64,000 nt of DNA, taken from the NCBI GenBank assembly GCA_023399215.1, contig JAEWQJ010000047.1:1-64000 (forward strand). Direction: 5' to 3'. Positions 54,775-63,899 of the stretch are shown one piece after another. Each line of letters begins with the position of its first letter. Position 1 is the stretch's first letter. The DNA comes from Methanobacteriota archaeon (GTDB lineage: Archaea; Halobacteriota; Methanosarcinia; Methanosarcinales; Methanosarcinaceae). Under the pieces are notes generated by a model that was given only the letters and a program-made list of their open reading frames with translations, searched no databases and was not told where the DNA came from. The position numbers and the translations under genes were made by a program.

Positions 54775-56352
54775 TCACTTTTTTATCAAAAGTGACTTTC
54801 CTGTCATCTCTTGCGGCTTAGGGATTCCAAGAAGCTCAAGAATCGTCGGTGCAACATCACACAATTTTCCATTCCTGAGAGCTTTTATCTCACTGCTTCC
54901 GAAGTAAATGCATTTTACCGGATTTGAGGTATGTGCAGTATGAGGCTCTCCTGTTTTTGGGTCTATCATCTCCTCAGCATTTCCGTGATCTGCAGTGATA
55001 AGTGCCACACCGCCTTTTTCTTTTAGAACCTCAACAATCCTGCCAATACATTTATCCACGGCTTCCACCGCTTTTACTGCAGCTTCAAAAATTCCGGTAT
55101 GTCCGACCATATCCATGTTTGCAAAGTTAAGGACAATAACATCATACTTTTCTGACTGGATTCTTCGGATAACTTCATCCGTAATCTCATATGCACTCAT
55201 TTCTGGTTTAAGGTCGTAAGTAGCGATTTTCGGCGAGGGAATAAGGCAGCGGTCTTCATTCTTATAACGCTTTTCTTCGCCGCCGTTCAGGAAATAAGTC
55301 ACATGGGCATATTTTTCAGTTTCAGCTATGCGCAGCTGGATAAGTCCATGCTTGCTCAGCACTTCCCCAAGTACATTTTCCAGCTTTATTGGAGGAAAAG
55401 CAATGGGCACATCAAGGGTTTCGTCGTACTGGGTCATGCAGACAAAGTAAACATCAGGGCGTTTTTCTCTCACAAACCCGTCAAAGTCATCTTTTACAAA
55501 AGCCCAGGTTATCTGCCGTGCCCTATCGGCCCGGAAATTGAAGAAGATCACAGAATCATTATCCTGTACTGTCGCCACAGGTTTTCCTGCTTGATCAGTA
55601 ATTATTTGGTCAGTAATGACTTGATCAGTAATTATAGTGGGTTTTACAAACTCGTCAGTTTCTCCTCTTGCATAGGCATTAGAAACTGCAGTTTCTGCAT
55701 TTGGAGCTGTATATGGAGCCATTCCTCTTATCAGGGCATCGTAGGCAAGTTTTATCCTGTCCCATCGCTGATCTCTATCCATTGCGTAGTAACGGCCTGA
55801 AACGGTTGCTATTTTAGCATTACCGTGCTCCTTACAAAATGCGTCCAGTTTCTTTATATCTCCTAGAGCAGCTTTTGGAGGTTCGTCCCTTCCATCCAGA
55901 AAAGCATGTATATATACTTTTTTTAAATTCTTTTCCTGTGCAAGTTTGAGAAGGGAATGCAGGTGAGGCATATAACTGTGAATACCTCCGCAGGAAGCAA
56001 GGCCCATGAGGTGCAGGCTGGAATCATTAGCTTTGACATTTGAAATTGCATTCAGAAAAACCGGATTTTTGAAAAAATCTCCATTCTTGATAGAACTATT
56101 TATTCGGGTAAGGTCTTGATTTACAATTCGTCCTGCCCCTATAGTCAGATGCCCAACTTCCGAATTCCCCATCATGCCTTTCGGAAGGCCTACAGCCTCT
56201 CCGGAGGCTTTTAATAAACACCAGGGATACTCCTTTTCCAGCCAGTCAAGGTTTGGAGTTCGTGCTGTCATGACAGCGTTTCCTTCTTTTGCTTCCCTGT
56301 AACCCCATCCATCAAGAATAATAAGCATAAGAGTTCTTCTTGCCTGAGTCAT
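54775..56352 (-). CDS. gpmI: Phosphoglycerate mutase, cofactor-independent
   Basis: A 525-residue enzyme that interconverts 3- and 2-phosphoglycerate in glycolysis and gluconeogenesis. The alkaline-phosphatase fold is clear: MLIILDGWGYREAKEGNAV (metal-binding Asp), the phosphoserine site MMGNSEVGHLTIGAGR (about 60-75), IHAFLDGRDEPP, and VLNFANMDMVGHTG with ALITADHGNAEEM near the end (metal ligands). GGAG lies 8 bases before ATG 56352. An in-frame GTG five codons earlier contains the Shine-Dalgarno. It lies 204 bases behind ppsA on the same strand, and the two encode consecutive-path gluconeogenic enzymes. Confidence 0.95.
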   Translation of the reverse strand: MTQARRTLMLIILDGWGYREAKEGNAVMTARTPNLDWLEKEYPWCLLKASGEAVGLPKGMMGNSEVGHLTIGAGRIVNQDLTRINSSIKNGDFFKNPVFLNAISNVKANDSSLHLMGLASCGGIHSYMPHLHSLLKLAQEKNLKKVYIHAFLDGRDEPPKAALGDIKKLDAFCKEHGNAKIATVSGRYYAMDRDQRWDRIKLAYDALIRGMAPYTAPNAETAVSNAYARGETDEFVKPTIITDQVITDQIITDQAGKPVATVQDNDSVIFFNFRADRARQITWAFVKDDFDGFVREKRPDVYFVCMTQYDETLDVPIAFPPIKLENVLGEVLSKHGLIQLRIAETEKYAHVTYFLNGGEEKRYKNEDRCLIPSPKIATYDLKPEMSAYEITDEVIRRIQSEKYDVIVLNFANMDMVGHTGIFEAAVKAVEAVDKCIGRIVEVLKEKGGVALITADHGNAEEMIDPKTGEPHTAHTSNPVKCIYFGSSEIKALRNGKLCDVAPTILELLGIPKPQEMTGKSLLIKK

Positions 56353-56556
56353 ACCACGAAACTCCACAAAGTATACTCTTTGCTGTTTTTCAATTCAACT
56401 ACGTAAGTCCTATCAATAAAGGCGTTTTTGATGCGTGTTGTGATATTACAACAGGTCTACATGCTCGAGTAACTTCCTATTTTGAATAATACCTGTTGTA
56501 AAAACTAAGTAGATCACAACACTTTTTAGACAGATATTTTCCTTAATGGACACTGG

Positions 56557-58296
56557 TTATTTTTCCCCTTCTTTTTTACTTTCCATTTCTTTTTCCGTTT
56601 CCAGAACTTTAAGGGTGACTTTCATAACCGAATCCGGATTAAGTGAAATAGAATCTATCCCCTGTTTTACCAGGAATTCTGCGATTTCGGGATAGTCACT
56701 GGGTGCCTGTCCGCAGATCCCGCTATGCCTTCCATTCTGCTTTGCCCCCTGTACGGACATTGCCATTATTTTTATAACACCTGGGTCCCGCTCATCGAAT
56801 TCTGCAGTAAGAATTTCCGAGTCTCTATCAACTCCGAGAGTTAGCTGGGTCAGGTCATTTGAGCCTATGGAGAAGCCATCAAAATATTGGCTGAATTCGT
56901 CAATTTGAAGGACATTATTTGGAATTTCACACATAACATAGATCTGCAACTCATTTTCTCCTCGCTTTAGCCCGTTTTTCTCCATTTCGGCAATTACTTT
57001 TTGAGCTTCTTCAATAGTTCTGCAGAAGGGAATCATAATAATGAGGTTTTTAAGCCCCATCTCTTCCCTGACTTTTTTCAGAGCTCTGCACTCAAGGGCA
57101 AAACCTTCCCTGTAACGCTCATTAAAGTACCTGGAAGCCCCCCTGAAACCCAGCATTGGATTACTTTCCTCTATCTCGAAGTAGCTGCCCCCAAGCAGGC
57201 TTGCGTACTCATTGCTTTTGAAGTCACTTGTGCGGACTACAACGTCTTTAGGATAAAAAGATGCAGCAATGGTTCCGACGCCCTGAGCAAGCTTATTTAC
57301 GAAATATTCTTCTTTGTTATCGGAGTTTTGGGTAAGTTCCTCGATTTCCTGAAGGACTTTAGGATCTTTGACCTTTTCAGGATGCACTAGAGCCATTGGA
57401 TGGATCTTGATATAGTTTGAGATAATAAATTCCTGCCTTGCAAGCCCAATTCCATCGTTTGGGATCATGGAAAAGCTAAAAGCCTCATCAGGATTCCCAA
57501 GGTTCATCATAATTGCGGTTTTAGGGCGTCTTGTGTCTTTAAGGCTCAATGTATCTTTGTGGAAAGGAAGAATTCCATCATACACAAGTCCATCTTCGCC
57601 TTCCGCACAACTTACGGTAATTTCCTTACCTGTTTTGAGAACTTCTGTTGCGTTTACTGTCCCTACAACTGCCGGAATTCCCAGTTCCCGGCTAACAATT
57701 GCAGCATGGGATGTTCTTCCTCCCTGGTTCGTAACAATTGCAGCCGCTATTTTCATCACAGGCTCCCAGTCCGGAGTTGTGGAATCGGTAATCAGAATCT
57801 CTCCCTGTTTAAAAGAAGGCAGATCTGAAACATTAGGAATTACATGTGCCTTTCCAGCAGCAATTTTGTCTCCTATGCTCTTGCCTTTTGCAAGGACATT
57901 AGATTTCCTTTCGAGCACATAAGTTTCCAGAATGTCTCTGCTTTTCTGAGATTGTACAGTCTCAGGTCTTGCCTGCACTACAAAGAGTTCACCTGTAGCT
58001 CCATCCTTTGCCCATTCGATATCCATGGGCATGGATTTCTTATATTTATTTGAGTAATAATCTTCAATGGTAATAGCGTACCATGCAAGTTTAAGCACTT
58101 CTTCGTCACTGAGACAGAAGCGACGTCGATCAGCCTCAGGAACGTTTACATTCCGGGTAAACGTTTTGGAGCCGCCTTGCCCATAGATCATCTTAATTTC
58201 TTTATCCCCCAAATTCTTCTCAATAATCGGCTTATATCCTTCCCTGAAAGTTGGCTTGAAAACGTAGAACTCATCCGGATTGACCTGTCCCTGCAC
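56557..58296 (-). pseudogene. ppsA: Phosphoenolpyruvate synthase, C-terminal part after a frameshift
   Basis: A 579-residue frame beginning QGQVNPDEFYVFKPT. It contains the rest of the nucleotide domain, the phosphohistidine domain with GGRTSHAAIVSRELGIPAV (catalytic His) and the PEP-binding barrel (SIGSNDLTQLTLGVDRD, GICGQAPSDYPE). All catalytic residues are present. It is separated from the N-terminal part by a one-base deletion (58346-58347). GTG 58296 has GGAG 8 bases upstream, so independent translation is conceivable and the two pieces might assemble. If the deletion is a sequencing error, the gene is a normal ppsA of about 808 residues. Confidence 0.88.
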
Positions 58297-58334
58297 GATA
58301 TTTTCTCCAAGCCCGTAAGAACCTGTAATGAAAA

Positions 58335-58988
58335 CTACGTCCCTGAACCGGTTTCCGTATCAAGAGTAAATATAACTCCGCTGGAAGCCAGATCAGACCT
58401 GACCATTTTCATTATCCCTATTGACAGTGCCACTTTAAAGTGATCAAAATGATTTATTACCCGATAGGAAATAGCCCTGTCAGTAAAAAGAGAGGCAATA
58501 CAGCGTACGCAGGCATCTCGAAGCGCGGGATAACCCCTGATGTTAAGGAAAGATTCCTGCTGGCCAGCAAATGAAGCAGTTGGAAGGTCTTCAGCCGTTG
58601 CTGAACTCCGCACGGCTACATCGGTATTTTCTCCGTACTGCTCACATAGGTGGTCATACCCGGATTTAATTTCCTGCCAGAGGTCATCCGGAATTCCTGC
58701 CTCAAGGATCAGGTCCCTTGCAGCTTTTCCCCTTTTTGCAAGTTCTGACACATCCGAGGTGTCAAGCCCTTCCATTGTTTGTTTGAGTTTCTCCAGAATC
58801 CCTCCGGCTTTGAGGACATGCCAGTAAGCTTCAGCAGTAACTGAAAAACCATTCGGGATCTTTACTCCCTTTGGAGTGAGTTCCCTGTACATCTCTCCAA
58901 GAGAGGCATTTTTTCCGCCTACAAGCGGAACATCTTCAATCGAAGTCTCATCAAACCAGCGTATGTATTTACTTTTGTTCTCAGACAT
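58335..58988 (-). pseudogene. ppsA: Phosphoenolpyruvate synthase, N-terminal part ending in a frameshift
   Basis: A 217-residue frame with the ATP-grasp N-terminus of PEP synthase: IRWFDETSIEDVPLVGGKNA, the Lys/Arg-containing VAVRSSATAEDLPTASFAGQ (about 125-144) and ASSGVIFTLDTETGS. It then stops at TAG (58335-58337). The expected sequence at this site is ETGFRDVVFITGSYGLGE; changing GGTTCAGG to GGTTTCAGG restores exactly that, so one T (one A on the plus strand) is missing. PEP synthase makes phosphoenolpyruvate from pyruvate and is normally needed for gluconeogenesis in methanogens. Confidence 0.88.
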
Positions 58989-59037
58989 TTCCCCGAAATC
59001 CCCTTTAAAATTATTTCATTTTCAAAATAATTACAAA

Positions 59038-59334
59038 ATGTGTTCAAAATGTGTTCAAGGTCTCATACCTTATTTGGAACGTTCCCCCAGAACGTATAAG
59101 AGATTCTTGAATCAAGAGGCTCCATTTGCAATTTATGCTTCGATGACAGAAATGAATTTCCCCTATTCAGCTTGTTCTGATTTAGAATCTATACAAAAGT
59201 CAACGTGGTGTAGTGCTAAAGTCGTTTGCGCATGCAGTCACAGCAACGAAGTTGATGATTTCTTGAGAAAGCTTCATGACCATATCCACATTTCTGGAAC
59301 AATGGGAAATGCAACAGAAAAGAAACATTGCTAA
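59038..59334 (+). CDS. Hypothetical protein or gene fragment (98 residues)
   Basis: ATG 59038 gives MCSKCVQGLIPYLERSPRTY, ...APFAIYASMTEMNFPYSACS and TWCSAKVVCACSHSNEVDDF LRKLHDHIHI. It is Cys-rich and protein-like. No Shine-Dalgarno precedes it, and it lies tail-to-tail with the hsdR remnant. I do not recognise the family; it may be the last part of a lost gene. Confidence 0.35.
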   Translation: MCSKCVQGLIPYLERSPRTYKRFLNQEAPFAIYASMTEMNFPYSACSDLESIQKSTWCSAKVVCACSHSNEVDDFLRKLHDHIHISGTMGNATEKKHC

Positions 59335-59430
59335 ACTAATCAGTGAATTGCCATAGAAGACTTAAATTTGATAAGGAGCAGAAAATCAAAAGGAGCATTG
59401 AGAGCCAGTTCTGTTCCGTACTTTCATGCT

Positions 59431-59598
59431 AAATAATACATACTCAGCAGACTCGACGCCAGTTAAGTACTCCTTAACTGCAATTCCCCTGGAAGCACTC
59501 CAATCGATCCTGCTCTTTTCCTGCACTATCCATCAAGAAGCGTTTAATTTCATGTCAATGTATTTCTTGCTTTTTGCTCTAGTCTGATTATTACTCAT
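59431..59598 (-). pseudogene. Type I restriction enzyme R subunit (HsdR) remnant
   Basis: From ATG 59598 on the minus strand: TRAKSKKYIDMKLNAS, then TGA, then WIVQEKSRIDWSASRGIAVK and EYLTGVESAEYVLF. The second part matches the N-terminal domain of EcoEI-type HsdR proteins ('GWVVQDR...L.A.RGIAVREF.L..G.ADYLLF'). The stop replaces the Gly codon (GGA to TGA), and homology ends after about 56 codons. No helicase, M or S genes are present. Confidence 0.6.
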
Positions 59599-59775
59599 AG
59601 GCTTTTACCCGTTTAAGTTAATTTTCATCCTGAGATAAATTATTGAAAACCGTAAGTACAAAAATCTCCATTTCCCTCAAAAAAGAAAATGCAGGAGTTT
59701 TTCAGAACTGATACGGAAAATACAGGAGTTTTTCAGAACTGATTAATAACTCACGTGCACTCCTGTAGATTGTTT

Positions 59776-60891
59776 TTATTTAAGTTTTCTTAAAAGAAAT
59801 ACCATTGTCAATATCATTACAAGGCTTGCCGCTCCAAATCCTGGTATATCAGGAATAGGGATGGTAACGGACTTATCCTCAGATGCGGATGGTTCAGGGT
59901 TAGATGGTTCAGGGTTTGAATCTTCTACATGAATAGGGAGATCAAGCGTTTTATCTTCTCCATCATTTTTATTATTTCCAAAATAATAAATTACCCTGCC
60001 TGTAACATCAAAATCCCCAACCTGGTTGGCTGCAATCCTCACTTCAATGTCCCTTCCCTTGCCGGGTTCAATGTCATAGGTAGTTGTGTACTGTCCCGCA
60101 CCGGACTCAACAAACTCTGAAGAAGAGACACTCATCCCAGACGGAGGAATAATAATCACCTGGACATGCATGGTAGGCTTTGTGATAAAATTCACAGCTG
60201 AAAGCTTGAGCAGGATGTCTTCTCCCTTAAGGACTGACGTTTTTTCGCCATGAAGGTTCACACTTGCAGAAGATTTTTCCGAGTTGTCGGCTGATGTTTC
60301 TTCAGGTTCTTCTTGTGTGTTTTCAGATTCTTCTTGTGTGTTTTCAGGTTCTTTACTATAATAATTGTTTATAGTAGTTGTTTGCGTCTTAGTTTGTGAA
60401 TTATCATAGTTGTTTACAATAGTTGTATCATACTTGTTTACCGCACCTGTTTGTATGTTTTCAGGTTCTTTTGTCGAATCGTTTTCCTCTTCGTCCTCAG
60501 TTCCTTTTACATCCTCTTTGCTTTCTTCAGAAACAGCCTCTCCTACATAATGATTTACCAGCATGGCTTCAATTCCACACTTGGAGATCTCTTCCCCTAA
60601 CTCATTGAAGTATATGCTACCGTATCCTTTTGATGAGTCTGGATCTACATAATACAAACTGAGCATCTGATTACCATTTTTATCTTTCCATGTATCACAG
60701 TTCCATGTCGGCTGTTTATCTTTCACTGTATCAAATACTGTGATAATATAGTTATCAGATACTGGTATACCAGCAATGAAATCAGTTATTTCTTCTTTTG
60801 TCGGGAGATCTTTGTTTTCAGTTGCTGCTACACACGATGTCAGCAAAGCGAAGATTAAAAAGACACCTGTTATTTTTAGTGGCAGTTTCAT
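59776..60891 (-). CDS. Secreted surface protein with PGF-type C-terminal sorting tail
   Basis: A 371-residue protein. Signal peptide about 1-23 (KITGVFLIFALLTSCVAA; the Cys could also be a lipobox). Residues about 25-115 form a small domain (TDFIAGIPVSDNYIITVFDT, YYVDPDSSKGYGSIYFNELG), then a long acidic, Asn/Thr-rich linker (about 115-215) with repeats of EPENTQEE and NNYD/INNYYS, an Ig-like domain (about 220-325), and a Pro/Glu linker before IPDIPGFGAASLVMILTMVF and LLRKLK, the PGF-type anchor. GGAG lies 7 bases before ATG 60891. An upstream in-frame extension to 60987 has no site. Likely glycosylated and surface anchored. Confidence 0.8.
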   Translation of the reverse strand: MKLPLKITGVFLIFALLTSCVAATENKDLPTKEEITDFIAGIPVSDNYIITVFDTVKDKQPTWNCDTWKDKNGNQMLSLYYVDPDSSKGYGSIYFNELGEEISKCGIEAMLVNHYVGEAVSEESKEDVKGTEDEEENDSTKEPENIQTGAVNKYDTTIVNNYDNSQTKTQTTTINNYYSKEPENTQEESENTQEEPEETSADNSEKSSASVNLHGEKTSVLKGEDILLKLSAVNFITKPTMHVQVIIIPPSGMSVSSSEFVESGAGQYTTTYDIEPGKGRDIEVRIAANQVGDFDVTGRVIYYFGNNKNDGEDKTLDLPIHVEDSNPEPSNPEPSASEDKSVTIPIPDIPGFGAASLVMILTMVFLLRKLK

Positions 60892-61702
60892 TTTAACTCC
60901 TGTTTTCAATCTGTCGTAAATTTGTATAATCCGAATGATGGTATCATAATGAAGTACAAAAACATACACATACCAGCTATGAATCAAAATGGTCCAGCAG
61001 TTAGGTTCTGTTGCAAAAATAATATTTTCTCAGTTTGATACTATAATTCATACCTTTGTGTCGCATTTTCCCCGTGATAAAATCGATTAACTTTCCTAAT
61101 TTGAAAAGTTTTACTGATTTTGTAATAAAGCTAGATTTTTTGCAACGGAACCGAATTAGATATCTATGCATATGTCGCGGAAGAAGAACTTTGTGCAGTG
61201 GCTACTGGCGCAGTGGATGAAAAGACAATAAATAACAAAACAAGGGCGTTTGAAGCTAAGACTATAAGGCGTGATTTTTTTGTTGTCATTATATTCTCGT
61301 CCTTTACAGTATTTTCAAAAAAAATAGACTGAATAAATTAGTTGAATAAAGAATCTATAAAGCTTTCCATTTTATCCTGCTCCACATAAAAACACTTAAA
61401 TTTAATAGAGAAAGTAATCCGATTTACCTTACTTTTGACTGCTGCCTGTGACTATTCAGGTAAGTGACTGTTCAAGTAACATTGGAAAAGTCCAGGATCC
61501 AACTGCTAAATATGAGATCATTTCTAACAATCAAGGAATAGACTGCTAAATATAAGATTACTTTTAAAAATCAAGGAACCGAAGGCTAAATATCGGAGTA
61601 GTTACAAGTTCTATTTTATCTACAATGGGCCCTATGACAAACCTGTCTGTTTGAATATCTTCATAAACTATGAAGTACAATAGTAACTAGGGGTGAATAA
61701 TT
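60892..61702. other. Spacer with a MITE and decayed sequence
   Basis: Includes the IS6-like MITE (61004). Behind it a protein-like but start-less frame (about 61153-61330, VAEEELCAVATGAVDEKTIN...) looks like a gene fragment, perhaps cut by the element. The unit ACTGCTAAATATAAGAT is loosely repeated at 61500-61595. Confidence 0.4.
61004..61152. mobile_element. 149-base MITE with IS6-like terminal inverted repeats
   Basis: The ends GGTTCTGTTGCAAAAA and, inverted, GGTTCCGTTGCAAAAA match at 15 of 16 positions and have the G-G-T-T-C-x-G-T-T-G-C-A-A core of IS6-family ends. No open frame inside. No clear target-site duplication. Confidence 0.7.
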
Positions 61703-61927
61703 GTGAATAAGTTAATGAAAATTGTGGGTTGTATCTTAGCAATAATAGGATTTGCCTGTGTTTTAAAACACATCATGCATTGCAAAGAACGTTATTCTTT
61801 GTGTGGTGGGCATAAAACAAAAGAAGAAGAAAAACCAGCTGGTTCAACTGTATCGCATAAAATAAAAGTAGAAGATGAAGAAAAACAACAGGGTACAAGG
61901 TATGGCTCTAATCCCATCCGTTATTAA
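61703..61927 (+). CDS. Small membrane-anchored protein (74 residues)
   Basis: GTG 61703 is preceded by GGGGTGA at 6 bases. The N-terminus is one hydrophobic helix (MKIVGCILAIIGFACVLKHI), the rest is hydrophilic and charged (ERYSLCGGHKTKEEEKPAG, KVEDEEKQQGTRYGSN) with four Cys. I do not recognise the family; probably a single-pass protein with a cytoplasmic tail. Confidence 0.55.
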   Translation: MNKLMKIVGCILAIIGFACVLKHIMHCKERYSLCGGHKTKEEEKPAGSTVSHKIKVEDEEKQQGTRYGSNPIRY

Positions 61928-61989
61928 GTACCATAATACATCTTTATTTTTTATCAGGGGATTAAGCACCCTGATTTCTGGCGTTTCTC

Positions 61990-62331
61990 CTAAAAAGTAA
62001 ACGAGCAACGTTTTATACCATTTTTTTCTTTGTTTAATGTGTCTATTTTCATGTATTCCTCATCCATTTCCTGTTTGCGCTTATCTTTGATTGTTTTGAC
62101 CTCTGTGTAAATAAGCATGCTTTCTTTTCTAATTCCCTTCGTAGATTCTATATGCATTACAGCTGCATCTACATCTGAACCTTTATCCAATAATGGTTCT
62201 ACTTTACGCCACTCTGCATACTTAATAGTCAGCTCTTCGCCAAGTTTATCTTCAAGTTCAAAGATTTCATTTCAGAGTTCCATGATTTGGCTGTCTATCT
62301 CTTCTTTTGCAGACGCTATTTTCTCCCCCAT
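61990..62331 (-). pseudogene. Coiled-coil protein interrupted by a TGA codon
   Basis: From ATG 62331: MGEKIASAKEEIDSQIMEL, then TGA, then NEIFELEDKLGEELTIKYAE and a long helical remainder (GIRKESMLIYTEVKTIKDKR ... YMKIDTLNKEKNGI). The two halves read as one Glu/Lys-rich coiled coil of about 113 residues. A CGA-to-TGA change would explain the stop. Methanosarcina does not decode TGA as an amino acid, so it is probably inactive, or re-initiates at TTG 62190. The family is not recognised. Confidence 0.5.
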
Positions 62332-62838
62332 ATATTGATCTCACTTTCCTCAGATGTCTTCAAAAATAACATTTTACTTGTTATCGTTTTTGGATAATTA
62401 TATTAAATTTGTATTTATTACCTTAACTGAAACTTTGGGAAATAGGTGCTGGAAGTTTTCAATGAAGTCAAAAGGCCAAAAACTGTGGGACATTTCAAAA
62501 ATATACAAATTTGTTTTAAAAAATTTGTTAAAAAACAAAAGTACTTCAGAAAGTATTAAGTGAAAGTAGAAAATACATTTATAAGTACGGACTATCCTAA
62601 AAAAGAATAATAAGATTTGAAATTCTCTTAAGAAAAGACTGTAATAATAAGAAATACTGAGTCCTCAAAAGGTCAATAAAGGTTAAATTAAGATTAAACA
62701 AAAAACAACAGAGGTTAATAAGGATCAACAAAATCTAAATGGTTAAGCTTCAAATTGAATATCAGCTTAAAATTACGTAGATTTTGACTTGATCTGTTGA
62801 TTTCCTAAATTTCACAATCGCAAGATGTGAGGAATAAG
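62332..62838. other. AT-rich spacer
   Basis: Upstream region of the lipoprotein gene at 62839. No convincing gene; AGGTTAA/AAGATTAA-like short repeats around 62670-62730. Confidence 0.4.
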
Positions 62839-63399
62839 ATGAAAACAAAAATAATTGTGCTGCTTCTTATATTCGGCGCCGTTTTATTTTCAGGATGCAC
62901 AGGGAATGAACAGCCCTCAACAGAGAAAAATGCAACCCCTGAAGAAACCGCAACTCCTGTGGAAAATACAACTATTGTAGATACACCGGAAGAAAATGCA
63001 ACTGCCATAGAAACCGAAACCTCGGAAGAAAATGTAACTCAGGAAAATGTAACTCAGGAAAATGTAACTCAGGAAAAAAGTGTAACTTCAGAAGGGAATG
63101 GAAGACTCAATGTATCAACTACTGAAATTAAGCAAACTCCCTATCTGTTAAGACTGATCAATAAAAGAGCAAGTTCCTCTAGTCTTGATATAAAAAAGGG
63201 AGAATCAGTTTCTTGGGTAAACATGGAAGACAGCCCAAAAAGGATCCTTACCCTCGTGAGTGAAGAAAAGCTCTTTGATGATACAAGACTTGCGTACAAA
63301 CGTGCTTTTACCTATACCTTCAACGAGACCGGAGACTACCACTTCAGTGTTGTCGGCCAGCCCAGAATGAATGTTACCGTTAGTGTGGCTGAACCCTGA
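62839..63399 (+). CDS. Lipoprotein with cupredoxin-like domain
   Basis: A 186-residue protein. A lipoprotein signal peptide (KIIVLLLIFGAVLFSGC, lipobox LFSGC) leads into a Thr/Glu-rich linker (about 22-80) with repeats of ATPEETATP and three exact copies of ENVTQ (N-glycosylation sequons). The C-terminal domain (about 95-186: SLDIKKGESVSWVNMEDSPK, AFTYTFNETGDYHFSVVGQP) has the cupredoxin beta-sandwich pattern seen in plastocyanin/azurin-like archaeal proteins, but the usual Cys/His copper ligands are not visible, so metal binding is doubtful. ATG 62839 has GAGGAA 5 bases upstream; an in-frame GTG four codons earlier contains it. Confidence 0.8.
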   Translation: MKTKIIVLLLIFGAVLFSGCTGNEQPSTEKNATPEETATPVENTTIVDTPEENATAIETETSEENVTQENVTQENVTQEKSVTSEGNGRLNVSTTEIKQTPYLLRLINKRASSSSLDIKKGESVSWVNMEDSPKRILTLVSEEKLFDDTRLAYKRAFTYTFNETGDYHFSVVGQPRMNVTVSVAEP

Positions 63400-63899
63400 T
63401 AAATAGTTTCTAAAAATTGAAGAGTCGAAAGTTCAGGGAATATCAAGCTTGATGAATGTTCTAACTATTTGCAGGAAAGGTCAATAAAATTTCGGCCAAT
63501 AAAATTTCCTGACAATCTATTTTTCAAATTTTTAAATCAGGGTTTTTCTGGATAAACGTACATCTTAATTTGCTAGGACTTTTCTGGACAAACATACATC
63601 TTAATTTGCTAGGACTTTTCTGAATAAATACATCTTAATTTGCTTTTCCTTAAGTATACGTGGCCTTTTCTAAGGCTTTCTGAGGCCTTTAAAGCTACGT
63701 TCTCAAACAATATGCAAAGTAACACTAAAATTAGTTCCTTATTATATGGTCTGGATCAGCGCTTATCACCCAAAATTCATGCCTTTGCTTAAAAAATAAC
63801 TCCGGCTTAAAGGACTGTTCTAAGAAAGCATTATTATTTATAAATGGCTTATATTAAATTGAGAATACAAAAGGTAGATTAGCAATAAGGGGAAGGGGA
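63400..63899. other. Spacer with direct repeats
   Basis: 63546-63643 repeats TCTGGATAAACGTACATC and CATCTTAATTTGCTAGGACT about three times. Promoter of the following lipoprotein gene. No gene seen. Confidence 0.5.

Noticed and set aside
58330..58360. ppsA frameshift as loss of one copy of a 7-base tandem repeat
   Set aside because: A single missing T (GGTTTCAGG to GGTTCAGG) restores the family sequence ETGFRDVV exactly and is simpler.
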